In this document: in pieces, positions 1 to 8,401 of the stretch
Numbering within the stretch: the stretch's first letter is position 1
Layout of the letters: each line of letters opens with the position of its first letter
Source: Fibrobacter sp. UWH4
GTDB taxonomy: Bacteria; Fibrobacterota; Fibrobacteria; Fibrobacterales; Fibrobacteraceae
DNA: 64,000 bases
NCBI RefSeq assembly: GCF_900142475.1
Contig: NZ_FRAY01000003.1
Coordinates: forward strand, 62,001-126,000
Direction: 5' to 3'
The notes under the pieces: generated by a model
Databases searched by the model: none
What the model saw: the letters and a program-made list of their open reading frames with translations, nothing else
What the model was told of the DNA's origin: nothing
Position numbers and translations under genes: made by a program

Positions 1-53
1 GTTTCGGCGGGGTGGAAGTGGTTGGTTTTATTGATGCCTGCGACCAGATATGA
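1..53 (+). CDS. possible 3' end of a gene entering from the left
   Basis: Reading from base 3, the frame gives GGVEVVGFIDACDQI and then TGA at 51-53, which looks like an ordinary protein C-terminus. Frame 1 is also open, to TAG at 82-84, but its peptide (rich in W, M and R) looks less natural. Only about 16 codons are visible, so the family cannot be named and the choice of frame is a guess. Confidence 0.25.
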   Translation, partial: FGGVEVVGFIDACDQI

Positions 54-191
54 ACATCGTTATGCGATGATGGAAGAAGCATAGGAATTGAAGACTGTTA
101 TTACTCAGAAGATTGCATCTTTCAATCTGGCTTGACTTTGTTCTAAATATTGGATATATTTATGTGTGATAAAAATCACACCGGTGCTATT

Positions 192-1115
192 ATGAAAGAA
201 AGTTGTAAAGAGATTTCATCCATGATTGGAAAGTTTTGGCCGCTTACGGCCTTGATTCTCGCACTCGCATGCGTTTGCTTGTGTGGGTGCGAATATCTTG
301 GGGAAGAGCCGAAACTCGTTGAATCGGGGTCGGCAAAGGATGAAAGTTTTGTCATGGTTAGTGATACGACCGCGCTTTTGGCGGTGCATTACTATGAACG
401 TTACGAATGGAGCAGTGGAGCTGACAGGGAAGATTGTACCAAGATGGGAATGCGATTGGTAGATACGCGAGAGACGGAATATAATTATTGGGAAGGACTT
501 ATTGATTCGTGCTCCGGTTTGAAGATTGAGCCGCTGAGTGATTCCACAGTATTGTATTTGGGTAGAAATGGAAATGAGTGGCTTGAATATTATGTTTGGA
601 AAATAAAAGAGAATCCTGTTCTGAAAAAGGCTAAATGGGTGAACGGACGATTGCCTATATCCCTTCACGCTGCGTTTATGCGCACTTGGGAAAATGGTAA
701 GTTCCTATTTAAGTATTATGACAAATTTGCCCTGCTAGACACAGCTGCGAAAACTATCACGCAGATTACGAAAGAAGAGGCCGGTTGGCCCGATAGTGTG
801 CAGGATGCACAATATTTTAAGGACGATTTGATGACTCTCAACTTTATCTCGGAGAATTACTGTGAATTTGGCATCATGAGAAACCAGACGGATACGGTCG
901 CTGTGCATAGGGAAGATTCTTGCGAAGAGGAGTTTTATTCGACAAGATTTAATGGAAAATACATAAATGCAGGATATTCGAATTTTGAGGAAAAATACAA
1001 TGCTTACCGCACGAACGATTTGATTTTTTCCACCGATAGTAATTGGCAGATTTCGGAAAAACCGGTAGCCAGATATCGCGATCAACGTTATTTTGCCCCT
1101 TTAAATCAAGAGTAA
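192..1115 (+). CDS. putative lipoprotein of unknown function
   Basis: About 307 residues from ATG 192. The N-terminus has a short charged stretch, a hydrophobic core (about residues 15-30) and a lipobox ending LCGC near residue 33, so it should be a lipid-anchored envelope protein. The rest is hydrophilic and rich in aromatic and acidic residues (for example WLEYYVWK, KFLFKYYDKF), as in an extracellular or periplasmic beta-rich domain. I recognise no family. ATG 222 (MIGKFWPLTALI) is an equally sensible start because it begins just before the hydrophobic segment; TTG 150 and ATG 162 are too far upstream. A TTGACT (133-138) and TATATTTA (155-162) pair upstream could be its promoter. The next gene downstream is a remnant only 7 bases away. 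Confidence 0.6.
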   Translation: MKESCKEISSMIGKFWPLTALILALACVCLCGCEYLGEEPKLVESGSAKDESFVMVSDTTALLAVHYYERYEWSSGADREDCTKMGMRLVDTRETEYNYWEGLIDSCSGLKIEPLSDSTVLYLGRNGNEWLEYYVWKIKENPVLKKAKWVNGRLPISLHAAFMRTWENGKFLFKYYDKFALLDTAAKTITQITKEEAGWPDSVQDAQYFKDDLMTLNFISENYCEFGIMRNQTDTVAVHREDSCEEEFYSTRFNGKYINAGYSNFEEKYNAYRTNDLIFSTDSNWQISEKPVARYRDQRYFAPLNQE

Positions 1116-1122
1116 AACAAAT

Positions 1123-1424
1123 ATGAAAAAGAAAATAATCACCCTGTTCGCCCTGGTTCTGGCAAACAGCCTGTATGCCTCTTGGCCCATGGAAAGCGTG
1201 GACAGGTACAATATAGTGCTTGTCCACGGTGCCGCAGACAGATGGCAAGGACCTTTTCCCTTTTCTGAACGACGAATTTTTTGAACCCCCGAATGCTGCT
1301 TATCTCCAGCGACCCTTCGTGAATCCGGCGGTTTCCCCGGCGAACAATGCCGATGAAATCGGCAAGTCAGACTAATGTCTTCTATCCCAAATATGAGCGT
1401 TACTGGCAGTTTTGTGCCGGCTAA
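1123..1424 (+). pseudogene. decayed remnant of a secreted alpha/beta-hydrolase-like protein
   Basis: ATG 1123 opens a good signal peptide (MKKKIITLFALVLANSLYA) followed by YNIVLVHGAADRWQG. This resembles the oxyanion-loop strand 'IVLVHGaa' at the start of alpha/beta hydrolases and lipases. The frame stops at TGA 1282-1284 after 53 codons. Protein-like sequence continues in the +1 frame (FLNDEFFEPPNAAYLQ to TAA 1373) and then in the third frame (TNVFYPKYERYWQFCAG to TAA 1422). Three consecutive frames that each look coding point to a gene damaged by frameshifts and internal deletion: the fragments total about 100 codons, far short of a hydrolase. Family assignment rests on one motif. Confidence 0.5.
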
Positions 1425-1597
1425 GTAGCACTTTGGAGTTGAAAGGCCGTTTTACGTTTAATTTTTTAAACAAAAGGACTGCGACAGGTCGTTCAACCAT
1501 TCCTTATGCCAAATCCTGTTCACATTCCTTCCACAACACGAAAGTCATACTTTTCCTTAGCTATATTGCACATCCGTATATCATATAGGAGCGCTTG
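1425..1597. other. intergenic region before the helicase gene
   Basis: No convincing reading frame or strong hairpin. A TATATTG-like element lies at about 1561-1568. AGGA at 1587-1590 is the ribosome-binding site for the helicase ATG at 1598. Confidence 0.4.
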
Positions 1598-4123
1598 ATG
1601 GCAAACATTGTAGATGGTGCAGTTCTTGATCGTGAATTAAACCCGGAGCAGGCGGCGGCTGCCAAGAAAATTGACGGGCCGATGCTGATTTTGGCGGGTG
1701 CAGGTTCGGGAAAGACGCGTTGCATTACCTATAAGATTGCCCACCTCGTTTCGCAACACGGGGTTGAGGCGGACCGTATTTTGGCGGTGACGTTTACGAA
1801 CAAGGCCGCGCGTGAAATGAAGTCGCGTATCCAGAAGTTACTTGATTGTAATATGAACTTCAGTTGGATGGGGACTTTCCACTCCGTGTGCCTGCGCCTG
1901 TTGAAGCTTTGCCTTTCGAAGGAATCGGTGGTGGCCGCCATGGGCGGTCAGTGGTACGATGGCAATTTTTCGATTTACGACGATGACGACCAGAAACGGA
2001 TCCTCAAGGAAATCTTGAAGGAAGACTTGGGCGACAACTTTGAAGCCTCCGAGGTCAAAAAGTTGCATGCGGCAATTTCGAAGTACAAGAATTCTGTTTT
2101 AAAGAAGGGAAGCCTTGCGCAATTACAGACGCCGGATGTTGTCATGCAGTTGGCAACATACCCTGATGAATTGAAAAATGCGGAGTATTATTCTCAATAC
2201 CAGAAACGCCTCAAGGAATCGAACGCGATGGACTTCGATGACTTGCTGTTCAATACCGTCTATATGTTGCAAAAGATTCCTAAACTTGCGGAACAACTTG
2301 CGTATCGTTTTCGTTATGTGGTAGTGGACGAATACCAGGACACCAACGATGTTCAGTACGAACTGCTGAAGTTGCTGATAAACGAAAAAAAGAACGTGAC
2401 GGTGGTGGGCGACGACGACCAGAGTATTTATGGCTGGCGCGGAGCAAATATTGATATTATCCGCAATTTCCACCGCGACTTTGCCCCGGTGACGATTGTA
2501 AAGCTTGAACGCAACTACCGCTCCACGGCAAACATCGTGAAAGGTGCCGGTTCTGTGATTGCGCACAACATCCGTCCGCAAGAAATGCAGAAGAATGTGT
2601 TCTCCAAGGAAGATGCGGGCGAACTCATTCATGTGCGTCAATTTATAGCAAATGATGATCCTGGTCAGAGATTTGTTCTTCCTTTGGAAAGTGCTGAAGC
2701 AAATGCTATTGCTGATACGATTGCGAAGGCAGGACCTGACTTTTATGCGAAGACGGCCGTGTTCTACCGCACGAATGCGCAGTCCCGCGCCCTGGAAAAG
2801 GCGCTGAATGACCGCCGCATTCCGTCGGTCATTTTCGGCGGCATGCGGTTCTGGGACCGCAAGGAAATCAAGGATGTTCTTGCATACTTGCGCCTACTTG
2901 CGAATGAACGTGATGATGCTGCTCATTTGCGCGTAATCAACACGCCTCCGCGAGCCATTGGCAAGACGACTGTAGAAAACATTTTGGAACGTGAACGCAA
3001 CGGCGAAGGATCCTTCTGGGAAAACTTGCTCGCCGAAGCGAACAGTGTCGGCCGTACAGCCCCCAAGCTCAAGGGCTTCACCGATATGGTGCTTAGCTGG
3101 AAGGCGCTTGTTGCCGCAGGCGAGACCCCGCTCCCGATTTTGGCGGAACGCATCATCAACGATGTGGGCTACAAGGAATTCTTGCGTAAGGAAGATGAAG
3201 TTACTGCCGACGAACGTATCGGTAACTTGGACGAAATGGTGAATGCCATCCGTGAATTTGATGAAGAACACCCGGGGGCGACTCTCGATGCGTTCTTACA
3301 GGACATTTCTCTGTTGACCGATGCCGACAAGAAGGTGGATAATTCCAAGGGCCAGGTGACGCTTATGACGATTCATATGGCAAAGGGGCTTGAATTTAAT
3401 ACGGTTCATATAGCTGGTTGTGATCAAGGCATTTTCCCTTTGGTACGATCATCTTCTATGATGACGACTTCTGAAATGAATGAGCAGATCGAAGAAGAAC
3501 GTCGCTTGTTTTATGTAGGCTGCACTCGCGCAGAAAAGAAGCTCTATTTATATCATATCGATGGTCGTTTTTTCCAGGGCTCTAGTCAGCGCTTTGCAAA
3601 ATCAAAATTTTTGTCTGAAATGGATCCTTCTGTTGTGGATGAAAACGTTCGTCATCTTGGAGGATCTAGCTTCGGTGGCGACGACTTCAATCAGGATTTC
3701 TCGGGTCAACAGTTCTCGCGTCCGCCGCGCCCGAACATTCCGCCCAGTTTCCCGCATAGACCGTCGGGTAGCTTTGGCGGCAGTTCTTCGCGCCCGAACA
3801 ACTTCGGCTCGCACGGCTTTAGCCGGCCTTCTATCCCGAATTCCGTGAAGAAGAACGACAAGCGCATCGTCTACCGTAATCCGATCAAGGTGGCGGCTCC
3901 GCCTAAGCCCGCGGAACCGTCCGGCCCGCGTGTAGTCTTCGACGAATTTAGCGAGAATCCGTTCCATCCGGGAGTCCGTGTACGCCACTCCAAGTATGGC
4001 GTCGGGACGATTGTCAAGTGCTACGGCTCGGGCGACAATGCCCGCGTGGATGTCCGATTCGGTAACGATCCGACGATTCGCACCATTATTTTGAAGTATG
4101 CGGCGCTGCAAATAGTCGGCTAA
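1598..4123 (+). CDS. pcrA: UvrD/PcrA-type DNA helicase
   Basis: Superfamily 1A 3'-5' DNA helicase, acting in nucleotide-excision and mismatch repair and in clearing RecA or stalled forks. 841 residues. Visible motifs: Q-motif region LNPEQAAAA, Walker A GAGSGKT (34-40), Walker B VVVDEYQDTN (about 241-250), motif III GDDDQSIYGWRGA, motif IV ERNYRS, motif V TIHMAKGLEF, motif VI RRLFYVGCTRA. A Gly/Ser/Pro/Arg-rich linker (about 690-780) leads to a C-terminal PcrA-type Tudor-like domain (VRHSKYGVGTIV...VRFGN) used for RNA polymerase contact in the family. ATG 1598 is preferred over TTG 1595 because AGGA lies 7 bases upstream of the ATG. The linker is longer and more glycine/serine-rich than usual. 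UvrD and PcrA cannot be told apart by eye; the C-terminal domain favours PcrA. Confidence 0.93.
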   Translation: MANIVDGAVLDRELNPEQAAAAKKIDGPMLILAGAGSGKTRCITYKIAHLVSQHGVEADRILAVTFTNKAAREMKSRIQKLLDCNMNFSWMGTFHSVCLRLLKLCLSKESVVAAMGGQWYDGNFSIYDDDDQKRILKEILKEDLGDNFEASEVKKLHAAISKYKNSVLKKGSLAQLQTPDVVMQLATYPDELKNAEYYSQYQKRLKESNAMDFDDLLFNTVYMLQKIPKLAEQLAYRFRYVVVDEYQDTNDVQYELLKLLINEKKNVTVVGDDDQSIYGWRGANIDIIRNFHRDFAPVTIVKLERNYRSTANIVKGAGSVIAHNIRPQEMQKNVFSKEDAGELIHVRQFIANDDPGQRFVLPLESAEANAIADTIAKAGPDFYAKTAVFYRTNAQSRALEKALNDRRIPSVIFGGMRFWDRKEIKDVLAYLRLLANERDDAAHLRVINTPPRAIGKTTVENILERERNGEGSFWENLLAEANSVGRTAPKLKGFTDMVLSWKALVAAGETPLPILAERIINDVGYKEFLRKEDEVTADERIGNLDEMVNAIREFDEEHPGATLDAFLQDISLLTDADKKVDNSKGQVTLMTIHMAKGLEFNTVHIAGCDQGIFPLVRSSSMMTTSEMNEQIEEERRLFYVGCTRAEKKLYLYHIDGRFFQGSSQRFAKSKFLSEMDPSVVDENVRHLGGSSFGGDDFNQDFSGQQFSRPPRPNIPPSFPHRPSGSFGGSSSRPNNFGSHGFSRPSIPNSVKKNDKRIVYRNPIKVAAPPKPAEPSGPRVVFDEFSENPFHPGVRVRHSKYGVGTIVKCYGSGDNARVDVRFGNDPTIRTIILKYAALQIVG

Positions 4124-4215
4124 CTTGGAATGCGGAATTCAAAATTCGGATTTTTAAGCTGAAAATTATAATTCCGAACTTCGAAATCTGAAATCCGAAT
4201 TGATTATGCAACTCA
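4124..4215. repeat. GAATTC/TTCGGATTT intergenic repeat (family C)
   Basis: A tract built from degenerate copies of GGAATTC, TTCGGATTT and TCTGAAATCCGAATT, partly self-complementary (attccgaact...gaaatctgaaatccg). The same vocabulary recurs at 14152-14219, 21488-21525, 34283-34313, 57534-57572 and 57669-57698. It could act as a weak transcription terminator after the helicase gene. Confidence 0.6.
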
Positions 4216-4272
4216 GAGTTGCTTTTTGGGCTAGATTATTTGCTATTTTGTGGTCGTAAGAAAAGAGGTTTT

Positions 4273-4560
4273 ATGCTCGAACGTGAAGAAGTTTTGAAAC
4301 TCGCGAAGCTTTCTAGGCTCGAAGTCGCCGAAGAAGATATTGAATCCGTGAAGGGTCACCTGGACAAGATGCTGAACCATCTGGAAGCCCTTAAGGCCCT
4401 GAACCTTTCTGACGTGGAACCGATGACCGCCGTCGAAAACGGCGCGACCATTCTCCGCGAAGATGTTCCGGTGCAGGGTTTCTCGCTCGAAAAGGCTTTC
4501 ATGAATGCCCCGGCGGTCGAAAACGACCACTTCGCCATTCCGAAGGTGATTGGCGGTTAG
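4273..4560 (+). CDS. gatC: Asp/Glu-tRNA amidotransferase subunit C
   Basis: Small subunit of GatCAB, which converts misacylated Glu-tRNA(Gln) and Asp-tRNA(Asn) to the correct amides; GatC wraps and stabilises GatA. 95 residues, the normal family size. Start MLEREEVLKLAKLSRLEV matches the family opening, and the C-terminal half has LREDVPVQGF and NAPAVENDHFAIPKVI, the conserved tail. ATG 4273 has AAGAGGT upstream (4263-4269); TTG 4219 would add 18 residues of translated leader. gatA and gatB are not next to it, so the complex is encoded at scattered loci. kdsB follows after 30 bases and is probably co-transcribed. Confidence 0.92.
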   Translation: MLEREEVLKLAKLSRLEVAEEDIESVKGHLDKMLNHLEALKALNLSDVEPMTAVENGATILREDVPVQGFSLEKAFMNAPAVENDHFAIPKVIGG

Positions 4561-4590
4561 TCCCGAATCTGCTTTGGGGTGCGGAATTTT

Positions 4591-5292
4591 ATGGCTGTGC
4601 ATTGCATAGTTCCTGCCCGTATGGGGTCGTCCCGTTTTCCCGGAAAGCCCCTGGTTAAAATTCTCGGCAAAGAAATGATCGTGCGCACGATGGAACGTGC
4701 GGTGCGGGCGGAATGTTTCGACCGTATTGTCTGTGCGACCGATTCCGAAGAAATTGCCGGGGTAGTCTCTCGGGCGGGATTTGAGTTTGTGTTGACGGGG
4801 CCTGCCGCAACGGGGTCCGACCGCGTGTCCGCTGCGGCGCAGGCGCTTGGCCTGGACTTGGTGGTGAACTTGCAGGGGGACGAACCCCTGGTGGAACCGT
4901 CCGTTCTCCGAGATGTGGCGTCTGCACTCGAAAGTCATCCCGACGAATGGGTGACGGTCGCGTGCCCGCTGAATCCGGCCGAGGCTGAACTGAAGACGGT
5001 CGTCAAAGTTTTGGTGAAAGGCGATTATGCGCTGGATTTTACCCGGTCGGTAGCGGTTGAGGACGCTTCCCGCTGGTTCCAGCATCAGGGCATTTATGCT
5101 TATTCCAGGCGGTGCCGCGATGAGTTCTCGTCTTTGCCGCAAAGTGAAGTGGAAAAGGAACGTTCCCTGGAGCAGATGCGCGTTTTGGGCAAACGCCCGA
5201 TTCGTATTGTCCAGAGCCCGTTTCCGTCTGTTTCGGTGGATGTTCCTTCTGACGTGGCGGCCGTAGAGGCTGCCCTGACGAGGGTGATTTAA
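4591..5292 (+). CDS. kdsB: 3-deoxy-manno-octulosonate cytidylyltransferase
   Basis: Activates KDO with CTP to CMP-KDO, the donor for the inner core of lipopolysaccharide, in the cytoplasm. 233 residues (family about 240-260). Motifs: nucleotide-binding CIVPARMGSSRFPGKPL at the N-terminus, VVNLQGDEPL in the middle, and the C-terminal SVDVPSDVAAVEAAL stretch. ATG 4591 is chosen because the conserved IVPAR motif begins six residues in; GTG 4579 would add MRNF. The gene implies a KDO-containing outer membrane. It lies between gatC and a ComEA-like gene, all on one strand with short gaps. Confidence 0.93.
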   Translation: MAVHCIVPARMGSSRFPGKPLVKILGKEMIVRTMERAVRAECFDRIVCATDSEEIAGVVSRAGFEFVLTGPAATGSDRVSAAAQALGLDLVVNLQGDEPLVEPSVLRDVASALESHPDEWVTVACPLNPAEAELKTVVKVLVKGDYALDFTRSVAVEDASRWFQHQGIYAYSRRCRDEFSSLPQSEVEKERSLEQMRVLGKRPIRIVQSPFPSVSVDVPSDVAAVEAALTRVI

Positions 5293-5331
5293 CAACAACT
5301 GGTGGTCGAGGGTAACCATGGAGGTTATCCT

Positions 5332-5799
5332 ATGAATGGTCCCGAGAAAAACGTGGTCCGGCTGGCACTCTGTCTGCTGGTCCTTGGAATAGTGATGCGT
5401 TATTTGCCCTGGGGGCTTCCCTCCATCGACACCTTTGAGGTGGGCGATGCCCTGATTGTGTCCGCCGATTCGCTGGCCTTGAATGCGGGAGGAAATCTCT
5501 CGTCTGACTCTATTGTGTCAAAAATTGACTCCATTGGGTATTCCTCCGGACAAAAAACTCAAGAAAAACATCCTAGAATGCGAAAAACGGCTCCAAAAGT
5601 GGCTTTGCCTATTCACATTAATACAGCCTCTGTCGACGAACTTTGTGCCCTGAAAGGGGTGGGCCCGAAGCTTGCGGAGAAGATTATTGCGGCCCGGGAG
5701 GCCCACGGACCCTTCAAATCGGGTGCAGATTTGCAAAAAGTGCCTGGAATTGGTAAGAAAAAATTGGAAAACATGATTTCCGGTGTAAATTTTGATTAG
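5332..5799 (+). CDS. ComEA-like membrane-anchored helix-hairpin-helix protein
   Basis: 155 residues: a single N-terminal membrane segment (LALCLLVLGIVMRYL), a linker of about 60 residues, then two HhH motifs (INTASVDELCALKGVGPKLAEKI and FKSGADLQKVPGIGKKKL). This is the layout of ComEA, which binds incoming DNA during natural transformation in other bacteria. Start ATG 5332 has GGAGG at 5320-5324. The next two genes resemble type IV pilus PilM and PilN, which fits a DNA-uptake role, but no comEC is in view. Short HhH proteins of this kind also occur in bacteria not known to be competent, so the role is inferred. Confidence 0.7.
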   Translation: MNGPEKNVVRLALCLLVLGIVMRYLPWGLPSIDTFEVGDALIVSADSLALNAGGNLSSDSIVSKIDSIGYSSGQKTQEKHPRMRKTAPKVALPIHINTASVDELCALKGVGPKLAEKIIAAREAHGPFKSGADLQKVPGIGKKKLENMISGVNFD

Positions 5800-5836
5800 T
5801 TTTAGGGTGTACATTTTTACATAAGTCGTTGATAAT

Positions 5837-6751
5837 ATGAGTGATACGAAGATTTACATGGGTGTCGAAGTGGGGGACGCAAACCTCAAAGTGGCTCTTG
5901 TGGACGGGACCGAACGTCGCGTTCTCAAGACGGCCGTCTTGGATACGGAGACCAGTCCGCTCGATGACGTTTACGCTTTTGAATCGGCCGTTCAGAACTG
6001 GTTGGAATACTGCCAGATTGAATCGGTCGATGCCGTGTCGGTTTCGATCCCTGCCTTTAGGTCCATTGTCCGTCAAGTTTTTGTCCCTCCCGAGGCGGCA
6101 AAGAACATGGACGACTACATCAAGTGGTATGTCTCGCTGATTACCAATGCCGAGGCGAGCGCCTATATCATCGACTATCAGATTTTGAGTGGCGAGGAAT
6201 CGCTTGGCTTTACGGTCATGCTGATTGCCGTGCGTGAAAAGTGGGTTGATAACCTGCGCAAGGGCTTCCGTAGCAAGATGCTCGCTCCGAAGGCGATGGA
6301 TGTCGACGTGCTTTCGATCATGAATCTTGTTGATTTTGCGGAAAACGTGACTGAACTGACCTGCGTGGTGAAGGCTGACTACGCCGGCGTGACGCTGCTC
6401 TGGCTCACCAAGGATAACCTCCAGGCGCTCCGCTGCGTCTCGACGCTTTCGCTGGTGAACAAGACTCAGGAAGAGGCTTACCAGTTCCTGGTGTCGGGCA
6501 TTGCCGAACAGATTCGCGTTGCCCAGGAAGAAAATGCCGCCATCGTGACAAAGCAGATCAGGCTTTGCGGCGATATGGCAAATGACATGATGTTCGTGGA
6601 GGAGCTTCGACAGAAGCTTTCGGACTGTCAGGTGATCCCGATGGATTCCTTCTCGAACCTTAGACTGCCTACCGAGGCGGAAGATTCTGCCGCTGTGCTT
6701 TCTTGCGCCGGTGCGATTGGCGCTGCCCTGAATGTGATGGAGGGTGTATGA
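5837..6751 (+). CDS. PilM-like actin-fold ATPase of type IV pilus/type II secretion type
   Basis: 304 residues. The N-terminus MGVEVGDANLKVALVDG is the phosphate-1 loop of an actin/Hsp70/FtsA fold. Later segments (VSVSIPAFRSIVRQVFVPP, MAPKAMDVDVLSIMNL-like, VVKADYAGVTLLWL) follow the PilM/GspL cytoplasmic pattern. PilM sits on the inner face of the inner membrane and recruits the N-terminal tail of PilN. The downstream gene overlaps by ATGA (ATG 6748, TGA 6749-6751) and has the matching PilN-like design, so the two are translationally coupled. PilO, PilP and PilQ are not adjacent. Assigned by fold and context rather than by a diagnostic motif. Confidence 0.65.
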   Translation: MSDTKIYMGVEVGDANLKVALVDGTERRVLKTAVLDTETSPLDDVYAFESAVQNWLEYCQIESVDAVSVSIPAFRSIVRQVFVPPEAAKNMDDYIKWYVSLITNAEASAYIIDYQILSGEESLGFTVMLIAVREKWVDNLRKGFRSKMLAPKAMDVDVLSIMNLVDFAENVTELTCVVKADYAGVTLLWLTKDNLQALRCVSTLSLVNKTQEEAYQFLVSGIAEQIRVAQEENAAIVTKQIRLCGDMANDMMFVEELRQKLSDCQVIPMDSFSNLRLPTEAEDSAAVLSCAGAIGAALNVMEGV

Positions 6752-7761
6752 TTCATTTGAATTTGATTGATGCCGCTGAACGTCTGGTCGAAGCGGAAAA
6801 CGTCGCTCCGGTCCATGTGACGAGCGTTGCTGACTTGCAGAAGAAGTCTCGCAAGAAGGCCCTGACGGTGGCTCTGGCCGCCCTGTTCGTGGTTGTGGCT
6901 TTCAGCTGCTTCTTGAGTGTTGCTGGCGTTCCTGCTCCGTTGCAGGGACTTCTGCCGGCCCAGTATCTGTCTTTGATCGGTGCGGACGATCCTAGCCGCT
7001 CTGCTTTGATGATGGGCGAAGGACAGCGGACTTCCGCTGGTGGTTCGCTCGAAGCTCAGGCCGCTGCTGCCGAAGCGATCAAGCGCGACCGCGATGCCAT
7101 TACGGTGAAGCAGGTCGTGGGTGAAATCAATCCGCAGGTCCTGTTCAACAACAAGCGTACGGATTACAACTCCTTCTTGCCGCTTGAAAAGCTTTCTTTC
7201 CAGAAGGCCGCGGTCGGACAGTTCGTTGCGTTCCTCAATACGACGACTCCCGATGATGTGGGTTTCTCGGATTGCATCTTCCAGGCTCCGAACTATTTCT
7301 ACCTGCGTGGCGTAGCTGCGAAGTCTGAATCCCAGAAGTCTTTCTTGGAACGAATTCGTGCGGTGAGCTCCGACTTCAGGACTCTGCCTCTGCCTGAAAA
7401 CGCTCCGGCGACGGACATTACTGCTTTTGGTAAGTACAACGTGAATAACGTGAATATGGCGTCGGTATCGAGTTTTGTTTCTTCTGCGGAAGTGGCTGGC
7501 GAAGTCAAGGCTCTCAAGACGCTGGCATCCACAAGCAAGGTTCAGTTGGCCGGGCTGGATAAGCCTGTCATCGAAGATTTCGGCGTCTACAAATGTTATA
7601 CATACAAGGTAACGTCCTCGTCGGACTTCAGCGACCTGCAGGCGTTCTTGGTGGCCTTCTCGGCTTCTCCGGTGCGTATGGGTATCCAGAACATCGAACT
7701 GAAGCAGGCTAAGCGAGACATGTTCTCGACGACACGATTCGAAATGTTTGTTGTCAAGTAG
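6748..7761 (+). CDS. PilN/PilO-like inner-membrane assembly protein
   Basis: 337 residues. The short cytoplasmic N-terminus begins MIHLNLIDAAERL, comparable to the 'INLLP' tail that PilN inserts into PilM. A transmembrane helix follows (about residues 36-56, ALTVALAALFVVVAFSCFL), then a large periplasmic part with Ala/Glu-rich helix and a C-terminal ferredoxin-like region (SPVRMGIQNIELKQAKRD...RFEMFVVK) typical of PilN/PilO. The ORF extends upstream to 6703 but ATG 6748 is chosen because it begins the overlap with the PilM-like gene. The periplasmic domain is longer than in classical PilN (about 200 residues), so it may be a PilN-PilO hybrid. Confidence 0.6.
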   Translation: MIHLNLIDAAERLVEAENVAPVHVTSVADLQKKSRKKALTVALAALFVVVAFSCFLSVAGVPAPLQGLLPAQYLSLIGADDPSRSALMMGEGQRTSAGGSLEAQAAAAEAIKRDRDAITVKQVVGEINPQVLFNNKRTDYNSFLPLEKLSFQKAAVGQFVAFLNTTTPDDVGFSDCIFQAPNYFYLRGVAAKSESQKSFLERIRAVSSDFRTLPLPENAPATDITAFGKYNVNNVNMASVSSFVSSAEVAGEVKALKTLASTSKVQLAGLDKPVIEDFGVYKCYTYKVTSSSDFSDLQAFLVAFSASPVRMGIQNIELKQAKRDMFSTTRFEMFVVK

Positions 7762-7767
7762 CGGAAT

Positions 7768-8316
7768 ATGCCTATTCGCATTACCGGTGGACTCATGCGG
7801 GGAAGGAACGTTCCTTCTCCGGATACTTCCAAGACTAGACCGACGGCTTCCCGTACGAGGGAAGCTCTCTTTAATATCTTGCAGGGAGTCGAAAATTTCC
7901 GTGTGCTTGACCTTTTTGCGGGGACGGGCATTATGGGGATTGAAGCTCTCAGCCGCGGAGCCGCAAGTGTTGTGGCTGTAGAAATGGCTCATGCCCAGGC
8001 GCGGTTGGTGTTGCAGGCGTACAAGGCGCTTTCCTTGGAATCTAGACTTACTTTGTTAGAAAAGAACGCTCTTGCGCTCGACAAGGATTCACTTTGTGCA
8101 AACGAGGGGTTCGATTTGATTTATGCCGACCCTCCGTTCAAGGATATGGATTATCCTGACCTGCGACCCTATTGGGAATGGCTGAATCCGGGTGGTGTAG
8201 CCGTGTTCGAAGCGCCGAGCCATAATTTGCCTGCATGGGTGAAGGAAGCGGACGAGGCGGGAACGGTGCAGGTCCGCCGCTACGGCGAATCGTCACTTGT
8301 GATTTACAGGAAGTAG
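7768..8316 (+). CDS. rsmD: 16S rRNA (guanine966-N2)-methyltransferase
   Basis: Methylates G966 of 16S rRNA in assembling 30S subunits. 182 residues, normal for RsmD. N-terminal MPIRITGGLMRGRNV and TRPTASRTREALFNIL, SAM-binding VLDLFAGTGIMGIEALSRGA, and catalytic LIYADPPF (the [ND]PPF motif for N-methylation of a base amine). It starts 6 bases after the PilN-like gene and is followed by coaD; an rsmD-coaD pair is common in bacteria. Confidence 0.93.
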   Translation: MPIRITGGLMRGRNVPSPDTSKTRPTASRTREALFNILQGVENFRVLDLFAGTGIMGIEALSRGAASVVAVEMAHAQARLVLQAYKALSLESRLTLLEKNALALDKDSLCANEGFDLIYADPPFKDMDYPDLRPYWEWLNPGGVAVFEAPSHNLPAWVKEADEAGTVQVRRYGESSLVIYRK

Positions 8317-8321
8317 ACTGT

Positions 8322-8370
8322 AGACGGAAGGAAGTAGATTTTTTTTGAATAAAAACTTCCTTCTTCCAAT
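8322..8370 (+). terminator. hairpin between rsmD and coaD
   Basis: GAAGGAAGT at about 8328-8336 pairs with ACTTCCTTC at about 8355-8363 across an AT-rich loop holding a run of T. It may end rsmD transcription; coaD then uses the TAAATTGT element (8390-8397) just before its ATG. The flanking TAGACTGTAGACGG text resembles an intergenic repeat at 31880-31920. Confidence 0.45.
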
Positions 8371-8401
8371 TTCTAACATTCTACTTTTCTAAATTGTAGT
8401 C

